Assembly: GCF_937926365.1 (NCBI RefSeq)
Contig: NZ_CALAOH010000124.1
Coordinates: 1-18,631 of the forward strand
Source of the DNA: an uncultured Azohydromonas sp.
GTDB taxonomy: Bacteria; Pseudomonadota; Gammaproteobacteria; Burkholderiales; Burkholderiaceae_C
Direction: 5' to 3'
Length of the DNA: 18,631 nt
Every line of letters begins with the position of its first letter. Positions within the stretch are counted from its first letter, which is position 1. Positions 12,542 through 18,631 of this stretch are shown piece after piece. Below the pieces are notes generated by a model. That model was not told the origin of the DNA, made no database searches, and saw nothing but the letters and a program-made list of their open reading frames with translations. The position numbers and the translations under genes are program-made.

Positions 12542-14154
12542 TGGGTGCCGCCGCCGTCGCCAAGGAACGCCTGCTGGGGGCCGTCGGCCAGGACCGGGCC
12601 CTGCGCGCTGGCATCCAGGTGGCGCTTGCCGCGGCCCAAGGCACCGCCCAGGCCAGCGCAGCAGACCTGCAGGGCACCCGGTGGCGTGGCGCCTCGCGCA
12701 CGCTGCGCAGCCTGCAGGCGTGGAACGCCCCGGTGGGCAGCGGCACCAGCGATCTTGCCGGCCACGAGCTGGTGACCCTGCGCGCACGTAGTCGCGACGC
12801 CTTCCGCAACTTCCTGGTCGGCCGCGCCGCGATCCTCCGGAGCCGCACGGCGATCGTCGGGACCGGGCTGGTGTGCCGTCCCAGCGTGGATGCCGAGACG
12901 CTGGGGCTGACGGCCGATGAGGCCGAGGCCTACAACACCCGCCTGCGCACCCACTGGGAGCGCTGGGCGGAGGAGCCGCAGGAATGTGACGCGGAGGCGA
13001 CGCACGACATCTACGGCCTGCAGGCGCTGGCCCTGATGTCGGCCATGGCCAGCGGCGACGTGTTCGCCCTGACTCCGTACGCGGTGCGCGAGGGAGGCGT
13101 CGCCGGGCTGAAAGTGCAGCTGGTGGAGGCCGACCGGGTCAGCAACCCGAACGACGGCCCGGACACGCCCGCGTGCGTCGATGGCATCGCCGTGCAGGGG
13201 CCCGAGCCCGTCGGCTGCTGGGTGCGCAACACCCACCCAGGTGACCGCATCGACATGCGGATGCCGCGATGGCAGTACTACCCGTTCTTCGGCGCCGAGA
13301 CCGGCCGCCGGCGCGTCCTGCACATCTGGAACGACAAGGAGCGACCGGGCCAGGTGCGGGGTGCGCCCTACCTGGCGCCGGTGCTGGAGCCGCTGAAGCA
13401 GCTTGAGCGGTACGGCGACGCCGAGCTCATGGCGGCGGTCATCTCGGCCATGTTCACCGTCTTCATCGAGCGCGACAAGGAAGCGTTCGATGACCAGGGC
13501 AATGCGCTGGGGCCGTTCAGCGGCGACGCAGGTGCCAACGGCGACATCGCCCTGGGCAATGGCGCGGTGGTGGACCTGGCACCCGGCGAGAAGGCCAAGG
13601 ACACCAACCCCGCACGGCCGAACGTCAACTTCGACCCGTTCTTCGTGGCGGTGACAAAGCAGATCGGCGCGGCGCTGGAGATCCCGCTGGACGTGCTGCT
13701 GCTGCAGTTCAACAGCAGCTACTCCGCCGCCCGCGCGGCGATGCTGGAGGCGTGGCGCTTCTTCAATCTTCGTCGGTGGTACCTCGTTCAGCAGTTCTGC
13801 CAGCCCCTGTACGGCCTGCTGATCGACGAGGAAGTGGCAGCGGGCCGCCTTGTGCTCTCCGGCTACAGCGACCCGATCCGGCGCCGCGCCTGGACGCGCG
13901 CCCTGTGGATCGGCCCCGCCCGCGGCTCGATGGACGAGCACAAGGAAGCCAACGCCGCCAAGACCCGCATCGAGATCGGCGTCAGCAACGAAGCAATGGA
14001 AACCGCCGCGATGAACGGCGAGGACTGGCACACCGTCTACGGCCAGCGCGTGCGCGAGATCCGCCAGCGCCAGGCCGACGGCATCTGGGTGCCGCCCGCG
14101 ACGAGCCAGCCCGCCACTTCCGAGCCGGCCACGGCGCAAGGAGACACCGAATGA
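12541..14154 (+). CDS. Phage portal protein (lambda B family)
   Basis: Encodes 537 aa, starting at the ATG that shares its A with the gpW stop. Conserved lambda-portal features include the N-terminal RSRDAFRNFLVGRAAI stretch, the EADRVSNPND region, RRVLHIWNDKERPGQVRGAP and a long helix ending LLQFNSSYSAARAAMLEAWR near residues 385-405. It forms the dodecameric ring at one capsid vertex through which terminase threads DNA. The C-terminus is Pro/Ala/Thr-rich. It is followed by an ATGA overlap with the protease gene. Confidence 0.95.
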   Translation: MGAAAVAKERLLGAVGQDRALRAGIQVALAAAQGTAQASAADLQGTRWRGASRTLRSLQAWNAPVGSGTSDLAGHELVTLRARSRDAFRNFLVGRAAILRSRTAIVGTGLVCRPSVDAETLGLTADEAEAYNTRLRTHWERWAEEPQECDAEATHDIYGLQALALMSAMASGDVFALTPYAVREGGVAGLKVQLVEADRVSNPNDGPDTPACVDGIAVQGPEPVGCWVRNTHPGDRIDMRMPRWQYYPFFGAETGRRRVLHIWNDKERPGQVRGAPYLAPVLEPLKQLERYGDAELMAAVISAMFTVFIERDKEAFDDQGNALGPFSGDAGANGDIALGNGAVVDLAPGEKAKDTNPARPNVNFDPFFVAVTKQIGAALEIPLDVLLLQFNSSYSAARAAMLEAWRFFNLRRWYLVQQFCQPLYGLLIDEEVAAGRLVLSGYSDPIRRRAWTRALWIGPARGSMDEHKEANAAKTRIEIGVSNEAMETAAMNGEDWHTVYGQRVREIRQRQADGIWVPPATSQPATSEPATAQGDTE

Positions 14155-15452
14155 TCGACGCCCTGCAGCTCGCCTCGGCCCGCCCGTGGGTGATCCAGCC
14201 CGAGTCGCTGGAAACCATCCTGGCCGTGGCCGAGCGCTTCGGAGATCCTCAGGCCCTGCAGGCAAAGCTCGGGCGTCCGCTCGACAACACCCGCAGCGTC
14301 GTCGTGCGCGACGGCGTGGCGGTCATCCCGGTCACCGGGCCGATCTTCCGCTACGCTAACCTCTTCACCGAGATCTCCGGTGCCACCAGCACCGGCATGC
14401 TGGCGCGCGACATCCAGACCGCGCTGGACAACCCGTACGTGACGGCCATCGTCCTGGAGATCAACTCCCCCGGCGGCGAGGCCACCGGCATCAACGAGCT
14501 GGCCAAGCTCATCCACGCCGGCCGGCAGCGCAAGCGCATCGTGGCCTACGGCGACGGCAGCGTAGCAAGCGGCGCCTACTGGCTGGCAGCGGCCGCCACC
14601 GAGCTGGTGGTCGACGAGACCGCCGCGCTGGGCTCCATCGGCGTGGTCATGTCGTATCAGGACACCCGCCGCCGCGACGAAAAGGCCGATGTGCGCGTGG
14701 TGGACATCGTGTCCAGCCAGTCGCCGGACAAGCGCATCGATCCCAACACAGACGAGGGTCGCGCCAAGGTGCAGGCCCTGGTCGACTCCCTGGCCGAGGT
14801 GTTCGTCTCGGCCGTGGCCAGCTACCGCGGCGTCACCGTCGACAAGGTGCTGGCCGACTTTGGCCAGGGCGGCCTGCTGATCGGCCGCGCAGCCGTCAGT
14901 GCCGGCATGGCTGACCGCATCGGATCACTGGAATCCGTGATCGCCGAGCTTGCCGGTTCCGCAAGCACGCCCAAGAGGACCACCCGCATGAGTTCCACCG
15001 ACAACGGGCAGGTGACGGTCACGAGTACCGCCGACCTGCGAAACGCCCTGGCTGCGGGCAAGACCGCCGACCAGATTGTCATCGCCAGCAACGACGACGC
15101 GATCGCCGCGGCCCGGGCCGAAGGCGAAGCGGCCGGCAGGCAGACCGCCGTGGCCGAGGCCGTGGCAGCCGAGCGCACCCGCATCGCGCAGATCCAGGCC
15201 ATGGCGCGCTCCGGATTCGACGCGGAGCTGCGCACCGCGATCGATGAGGGCCACACGCCCGAGGCCTTCGCCATGACGCTGCTGCGCACCGCGCAGGACC
15301 GCGGCATCACCCTCGACGCGATCCGCAAGGACGCACCGCCGGCCGCGCCCCATGCCCGTGCCGCAGACGACAACGGCGGCCAGCCGGCGGTGCGGCTGTC
15401 GGCAAGCAGCATTTACGACAAGCGCCGGCAGGCTGCCGCGCCCACCAAGTAA
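14151..15452 (+). CDS. S49-type prohead protease/scaffold (lambda C-like)
   Basis: Encodes 433 aa from the ATGA overlap at 14151. Residues about 45-270 form an SppA/ClpP-fold S49 peptidase: NSPGG loop at 105-109, nucleophile S140 in VASGAYWLA, general-base K194 in SPDKRID. The Ser-Lys spacing is close to that of lambda C. The remaining 150 residues are Ala/Glu-rich and helical like a scaffold, ending in basic QAAAPTK. It matures the procapsid by cleaving scaffold and portal. A nested in-frame start at 14988 probably yields the scaffold alone. Confidence 0.94.
   Translation: MIDALQLASARPWVIQPESLETILAVAERFGDPQALQAKLGRPLDNTRSVVVRDGVAVIPVTGPIFRYANLFTEISGATSTGMLARDIQTALDNPYVTAIVLEINSPGGEATGINELAKLIHAGRQRKRIVAYGDGSVASGAYWLAAAATELVVDETAALGSIGVVMSYQDTRRRDEKADVRVVDIVSSQSPDKRIDPNTDEGRAKVQALVDSLAEVFVSAVASYRGVTVDKVLADFGQGGLLIGRAAVSAGMADRIGSLESVIAELAGSASTPKRTTRMSSTDNGQVTVTSTADLRNALAAGKTADQIVIASNDDAIAAARAEGEAAGRQTAVAEAVAAERTRIAQIQAMARSGFDAELRTAIDEGHTPEAFAMTLLRTAQDRGITLDAIRKDAPPAAPHARAADDNGGQPAVRLSASSIYDKRRQAAAPTK
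14988..15452 (+). CDS. Nested scaffold protein (Nu3-like internal start)
   Basis: This is an in-frame internal ATG at codon 280 of the protease gene, preceded by AGAGGA with GAGG nine bases upstream. It would give a 154-aa product containing only the C-terminal scaffold region (MSSTDNGQVTVTSTADLRNA and the helical Ala/Glu-rich segment). Lambda makes Nu3 in the same way from the 3' part of C. The ribosome-binding site and architecture support it. Confidence 0.7.
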   Translation: MSSTDNGQVTVTSTADLRNALAAGKTADQIVIASNDDAIAAARAEGEAAGRQTAVAEAVAAERTRIAQIQAMARSGFDAELRTAIDEGHTPEAFAMTLLRTAQDRGITLDAIRKDAPPAAPHARAADDNGGQPAVRLSASSIYDKRRQAAAPTK

Positions 15453-15462
15453 GGACCCCGAC

Positions 15463-15828
15463 ATGACCACCCTGACCGAACAGAACCGCACCGGCGACTT
15501 CCTGCTCTCGGAGGCCAACGGCAGCTACTCGCGCGAGAACGAGATCCTTGCCGCCGGCCAGCATCTCCAGGCCGGCACCGTCGTGGCGCGGCTCACCGCC
15601 ACCGGAAAGTTCACCGCCCTGGCGCCGACTGCCGAGACCGGTGCCGAGGACGCCGCCGGCATCCTCCTGGCCACCACCAACGCCACCGACGCCGACACCG
15701 CCGTGGTGGTGGTGAGCCGCGCCGCCGAGGTGAAGGCCGACGCGCTGGTGTGGCCTGCCGGCATCACCACCAACCAGAAAACCGCCGCGATTGCCCAGCT
15801 CGCCGAGCTGGGCATCGTCCTGCGCTGA
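15463..15828 (+). CDS. Capsid decoration protein (lambda gpD family)
   Basis: Encodes 121 aa from ATG 15463, preceded by AAGGA. The sequence has the gpD pattern: disordered N-terminus, SRENEILAAGQHLQAGTVVA, then beta strands with AAGILLATTNATDADTAVVV and a C-terminal GITTNQKTAAIAQLAELGI. gpD trimers clip onto the expanded capsid lattice and stabilise it against DNA pressure. It lies between protease and major capsid genes, exactly as in lambda. Confidence 0.93.
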   Translation: MTTLTEQNRTGDFLLSEANGSYSRENEILAAGQHLQAGTVVARLTATGKFTALAPTAETGAEDAAGILLATTNATDADTAVVVVSRAAEVKADALVWPAGITTNQKTAAIAQLAELGIVLR

Positions 15829-15844
15829 ACCGGGGACCCCGACC

Positions 15845-16882
15845 ATGACCGACCTGACTCTCGACGTCTTCAACCAGGACGCCTTCAGCGCTGTCTCGCT
15901 GACCGACGCCATCAACAATGTTCCCTTCGTCCCCGGCCGTGCTGGCCAGGTGGCCGGCTGGGAGGAAGAGGGCATCACCACCACCTCGATCATGATCGAG
16001 GAGGAAGCGGGTGAGCTGAAGCTCGTCGACCCGACCCCGCGCGGTGGTCCCGGCCAGCCCGGCAGCGCGCCCAAGCGCAATGCCCGTAGCCTGATCGTCC
16101 CGCACTACCAGGTGGACGACTTCATCCTGGCCGACAGCGTGCAGAACGTGCGTGCCTTCGGCCAGACCGGCGTGCTCGAGGTGCTGCAGGAGCGCGTCAA
16201 CGCCCGCCTGCGCAACCACGTCGCATGGCGTCTGGACCCGACCCTGGAGCACCAGCGTGTCGGCGCCATCAAGGGCGTGATCCTCAACGGTGACGGCTCG
16301 GTGCTCTACAACCTGTTCACCGAGTTCGGCGTGTCGCAGGAGGCGGAGGTCGACTTCGACCTGGACAACGCGAACCCCGCCGAAGGCGCCCTGCGCAAGA
16401 AGTGTGCGGACGTCGTGCGCAAGATCTCCAACAACCTCGGTGGCGTCGCCGTCGGCGCGATCCACGCCCTGGTCGGCAACGCCTTCTTCGATGACCTGCT
16501 CTCCCATCCGGAGGTGCGTGAGTCGTACAAGGCCACCGACATGGCCTCGGTGCTGCGGACCGGCTACGTCACGCCGACCGGCACGGTGTTCGGCGCCTTC
16601 GAGTTCGGCGGCATCGTCTGGGAGAACTACAAGGGCGCGGTGGGCGGCACCCCGTTCATTGGCGCCGATGCCGCGCACATCTTCCCCATTGGCGTGCCCG
16701 GCCTGTGGCGGACGATCTACGCGCCGGCCGATTACGAGGAGACGGTCAACACCGTTGGCCTGCCGCGCTACGCGAAGCAGTACTCGTCGCCCAACGGCAA
16801 GGGCCGCCATCTGGAAGTGCAGATGAACGCCATCAACTACTGCACTCGCCCGAAGGCCCTCATCAAGGGCAAGCGGACCTGA
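15845..16882 (+). CDS. Major capsid protein (lambda gpE family)
   Basis: Encodes 345 aa from ATG 15845, preceded by GGGGA. It matches the gpE pattern: LDVFNQDAFSAVSLTDAINN at the N-terminus, KRNARSLIVPHYQVDDFILA near 80, LNGDGSVLYNLFTEFGV near 145, and the C-terminal GLPRYAKQYSSPNGKGRHLE and NAINYCTRPKAL stretches. Length and order after gpD are canonical for an HK97-fold shell protein. A strong hairpin follows the stop. Confidence 0.96.
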   Translation: MTDLTLDVFNQDAFSAVSLTDAINNVPFVPGRAGQVAGWEEEGITTTSIMIEEEAGELKLVDPTPRGGPGQPGSAPKRNARSLIVPHYQVDDFILADSVQNVRAFGQTGVLEVLQERVNARLRNHVAWRLDPTLEHQRVGAIKGVILNGDGSVLYNLFTEFGVSQEAEVDFDLDNANPAEGALRKKCADVVRKISNNLGGVAVGAIHALVGNAFFDDLLSHPEVRESYKATDMASVLRTGYVTPTGTVFGAFEFGGIVWENYKGAVGGTPFIGADAAHIFPIGVPGLWRTIYAPADYEETVNTVGLPRYAKQYSSPNGKGRHLEVQMNAINYCTRPKALIKGKRT

Positions 16883-16884
16883 CC

Positions 16885-16935
16885 GCCCGCCGCCGCACGC
16901 AGATGCCCGGGTGGCGCGTGCGGCGGCGGGCTTTC
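16885..16935 (+). terminator. Strong hairpin after the capsid gene
   Basis: Perfect 16-bp GC-rich arms (16885-16900 and 16916-16931) surround a 15-base loop and are followed by only a short T-rich TTCT. It begins two bases after the capsid stop. It may be a partial terminator or an mRNA-stabilising 3' structure that separates capsid from lysis expression. The short T-run argues against full termination. Confidence 0.6.
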
Positions 16936-16956
16936 TACTGAACAGCAGGAGCACCC

Positions 16957-17535
16957 ATGTCCAAGCGACTCACCACTGCCGACTACCAGCGCGCCGCAAC
17001 GGCGCTGGGCGTCGACGTGGCCGCCGTTCGCGCGGTGACCACGGTGGAGGCGCGCGGCCGGGGCTTCCTCGACTCGGGCGAGCCGGTGATCCTGTTCGAG
17101 CGCCACGTGTTCCACCGGCTCACCAGCGGCTTCTACAGCGCCAAGCACCCGGACGTCAGCAACGCCAAGCCGGGCGGCTACGGCCCGGAGTCCCAGCAGC
17201 ACGCCCGCCTGCAGAAGGCGGCGGCCCTGGACCGCAACGCGGCCCTCATGTCGGCGAGCTGGGGCCTGTTCCAGATCATGGGCTTCAACCACGCAGCGGC
17301 CGGGCATCCGACGCTGCAGGGGTTCATCAACGCCATGTACCGCGACGAGGGCGCACACCTCGACGCGTTCGTGGCCTGTGTGCGCACCCAGCCCCTCATG
17401 CACCGGGCCCTGGTCGCGCGCGACTGGGCGGGCTTCGCTCGCCGCTACAACGGCCCGGACTACCAGGCCAACGCCTACGACACGCGGCTCGCCGTCGCGT
17501 ACGCACGTGCAAAAGGGGAGGCAAGCCATGCGTGA
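16957..17535 (+). CDS. Endolysin, N-acetylmuramidase family
   Basis: Encodes 192 aa from ATG 16957 with AGGAG upstream. It resembles phage N-acetylmuramidases: TTVEARGRGFLDSGEPVILF near the N-terminus (E31 the likely catalytic acid), FERHVFHRL, SASWGLFQIMGFNH and a C-terminal DWAGFARRYNGPDY. It would cleave the glycan backbone of peptidoglycan. There is no signal peptide or cell-wall-binding domain, so release to the periplasm should depend on the holin-like proteins encoded next. Its last eight bases overlap the following gene. Confidence 0.93.
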   Translation: MSKRLTTADYQRAATALGVDVAAVRAVTTVEARGRGFLDSGEPVILFERHVFHRLTSGFYSAKHPDVSNAKPGGYGPESQQHARLQKAAALDRNAALMSASWGLFQIMGFNHAAAGHPTLQGFINAMYRDEGAHLDAFVACVRTQPLMHRALVARDWAGFARRYNGPDYQANAYDTRLAVAYARAKGEASHA

Positions 17536-17896
17536 CGAGACGATCGCGCTCGGGAGCCAGGCGGTGGCGGGCGGCAGCGCCGCGGCCGCCACGGTGGCGT
17601 CGTCGCTCGGACTCACCTGGCTGGCGGTGGCAGCGGCCATCGTCGGCGCCGTGGCCGCGCTGCACTTCGAGCCGGAGCACGTGCCGGCCCGCGTGCCGCG
17701 CCTGATCTTCGGCGTGCTGGCCACGGGCGTGGCCGCCGCGCTGGTGGCGGTGGCCGCACCGCATTTTCCCGGCTTCGGCTGGAGCGGGGAGGTGCCCATC
17801 GAGGTGCGCGCCGGCCTGCTCGGGCTGTCGCTGCGGTACCTCATCGATTGGGGCAAGCGCCTCACCGGCGCCACGCCCAGGAAGGCGGAGGGCTGA
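17528..17896 (+). CDS. Holin-like membrane protein
   Basis: Encodes 122 aa with two clear membrane segments (about 27-45 and 58-77) and a weaker hydrophobic stretch (about 93-106). The N-terminal 25 residues are Gly/Ala-rich and the C-terminus is short and basic (WGKRLTGATPRK). Size, topology and overlap with the endolysin gene indicate a holin. AGG lies upstream of ATG 17528 within the endolysin gene. The two membrane proteins here could be holin and antiholin or a holin and a pinholin partner; sequence does not say which. Confidence 0.83.
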   Translation: MRDETIALGSQAVAGGSAAAATVASSLGLTWLAVAAAIVGAVAALHFEPEHVPARVPRLIFGVLATGVAAALVAVAAPHFPGFGWSGEVPIEVRAGLLGLSLRYLIDWGKRLTGATPRKAEG

Positions 17897-17900
17897 GCCC

Positions 17901-18194
17901 ATGGCACACGTCTGGGTCTGGATGTTCGTGATCTCCGCCGTGCTCACGGCCCTGGCCTCGCTGGCCACGATGCTGATGACCCCGCGGCCAACCTGCGGCC
18001 GCGACCACGTGCAGCAACTGGCGCGGCTGGGGGTGTTCGCCGGCGGGCTGATGGCCGCCTCCCGCGTGCTGGGCGAGCAGGGCGCCTGCGTCACCTGGGA
18101 GCGGACCCTGCTGATGGTTTCACTGGCCGCGCTCTACGGCGTGCAGATGCTCCACGAGATCCGCCGCCACCGGCGGCAGGGGGCCTGCGCGTGA
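17901..18194 (+). CDS. Second small membrane protein of the lysis cassette
   Basis: Encodes 97 aa from ATG 17901, four bases after the holin stop. Predicted membrane segments are at about 5-26 (VWMFVISAVLTALASLATML), weaker at 43-58, and 68-83. The C-terminal tail is basic (HEIRRHRRQG). Two cysteines (32 and 62) flank the middle segment. Its location between the holin-like gene and Rz suggests a second holin, antiholin or related lysis regulator. Its stop overlaps the GTG of Rz. Confidence 0.75.
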   Translation: MAHVWVWMFVISAVLTALASLATMLMTPRPTCGRDHVQQLARLGVFAGGLMAASRVLGEQGACVTWERTLLMVSLAALYGVQMLHEIRRHRRQGACA

Positions 18195-18631
18195 TCCCGC
18201 TGCCGGCCAACCTCCTTGCCCGCTTCGCCCTCCTCGCCGGCGTCGCCCTGGCGCTGTGCGCCCTCATGTGGTGGGTGGCCGGCAAGCCGCGCGCCGAGCT
18301 GGCCGCCGAGCGCGCCGCCCACGCCACCAGCCGCGCCGAGCACGCGCAGGTGCTCGCCCGCCTGGCCACGGCCACGGCGGAGGTCGCGCGAAAGGCGGCC
18401 GCGGCCCGTGTCACCTATGCCGAAGCCAAGGCCACGGCCGAATCCGACTACAACAAGGGGGTCGCCGATGCGTACGAGCGTGGTCGCGCTGCTGCTGCTG
18501 GTATTGCTGCCGGCACTGTCCGCGTGCGGGAAGTCTGGCGTGACTGTCCGGCAGCCCCTGCCGGGCAAGGCACCGGACCTGCTGGAAGGCCTGCCGACGT
18601 CTCTGCAGACCGAGGCGAAGCTATCGGCCGA
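18191..18631 (+). CDS. Rz: Rz-like inner-membrane spanin (partial)
   Basis: The frame opens at GTG 18191, overlapping the previous stop, and is still open at the window end (147 codons). A single N-terminal membrane anchor (about 7-31) is followed by a long Ala/Glu/Arg-rich periplasmic coiled-coil. The segment YNKGVADAYERGRAAAAGIA, then REVWRDC, is typical of lambda-type Rz. It would join the outer-membrane Rz1 product to fuse the membranes in the last step of lysis. The C-terminus lies beyond the window. Confidence 0.9.
   Translation, partial: MIPLPANLLARFALLAGVALALCALMWWVAGKPRAELAAERAAHATSRAEHAQVLARLATATAEVARKAAAARVTYAEAKATAESDYNKGVADAYERGRAAAAGIAAGTVRVREVWRDCPAAPAGQGTGPAGRPADVSADRGEAIGR
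18468..18631 (+). CDS. Rz1: Rz1-like outer-membrane spanin lipoprotein, nested (partial)
   Basis: ATG 18468, preceded by AAGGGG, opens a frame offset by +1 inside Rz. It encodes a lipoprotein signal: MRTS, a Leu/Val-rich core, and lipobox LSAC with C20. A proline-containing mature region follows (QPLPGKAPDLLEGLP), typical of Rz1. It continues past the window end. Complete nesting of Rz1 in Rz is the lambda arrangement. Confidence 0.9.
   Translation, partial: MRTSVVALLLLVLLPALSACGKSGVTVRQPLPGKAPDLLEGLPTSLQTEAKLSA

Noticed and set aside
12523..14265. 580-aa open frame on the minus strand opposite the portal gene
   Set aside because: Mirror frame of a well-recognised portal protein; composition antisense-like, no ribosome-binding site or motif.
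15764..16954. 396-aa minus-strand frame opposite the major capsid gene
   Set aside because: Shadow of gpE; Val/Asp/His-rich reverse translation with no family features.
1..18631. CRISPR arrays, insertion sequences, rRNA or tRNA genes
   Set aside because: No regularly spaced repeats with unique spacers, no transposase-like frame and no tRNA-like fold were seen by eye. The only repeat cluster (6941-7173) has irregular spacing and both orientations.

Overview
The window is the left half of a temperate, lambda-like siphophage genome, most likely an integrated prophage, in a GC-rich proteobacterium. The very high GC content (about two thirds by eye), third-position G/C bias and the replication and packaging gene set suggest a xanthomonad-type gammaproteobacterium (Lysobacter, Stenotrophomonas, Luteimonas or Xanthomonas). 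That host assignment is an inference. No chromosomal flank, integrase, attachment site, tRNA or insertion sequence is visible, so the phage continues beyond both ends.

Immunity region (1-2042). A CI-type repressor gene and a lipoprotein gene form a leftward operon. It is bracketed by two operator pairs built on one 15-bp palindrome, at 159-173/182-196 and at 1769-1783/1791-1805. Each pair overlaps a divergent promoter: pL firing left and pR firing right. This mirrors lambda OL-rex-cI-OR, with the lipoprotein in the rex position. pR drives a YdaS/Cro-like gene that is nearly leaderless. pL drives a leftward gene whose first ten codons are at 30-1.

Early rightward region (2043-6935). There is a small helical protein, two probable leftward small genes (2423-2671 and 2770-3015), then a tightly overlapping run of ATGA/TGATG/GTGA-coupled genes. 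This run ends in a zinc-finger/Toprim-like primase (4277-5332), a small linker gene and a VapE-type helicase-like ATPase (5514-6935).

Origin and packaging start (6936-7331). No credible gene lies here. There are about a dozen copies of a TGCCCAACCT iteron in both orientations around an AT-richer core, probably the replication origin. Four GTTCCG repeats at the start of the small terminase gene are candidate terminase-binding sites.

Late region (7332-18631). The order is small terminase, GpA-type large terminase, an ArpU/Q-like small protein, gpW-like joining protein, lambda-B portal, S49 prohead protease with a nested Nu3-like scaffold start, gpD decoration protein and major capsid protein E. 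A lysis cassette follows directly: N-acetylmuramidase, two holin-like membrane proteins, and Rz with nested Rz1, both running off the end.

A moron-like cassette (about 10430-12293) interrupts the packaging operon between the large terminase and gpW genes. It has its own AT-rich promoter/operator, an uncharacterised 201-aa protein coupled to an XRE-ImmA/IrrE metalloprotease regulator, and its own rho-independent terminator. It and the lipoprotein gene are the best candidates for lysogen-expressed accessory functions such as defence, toxin-antitoxin or superinfection exclusion.
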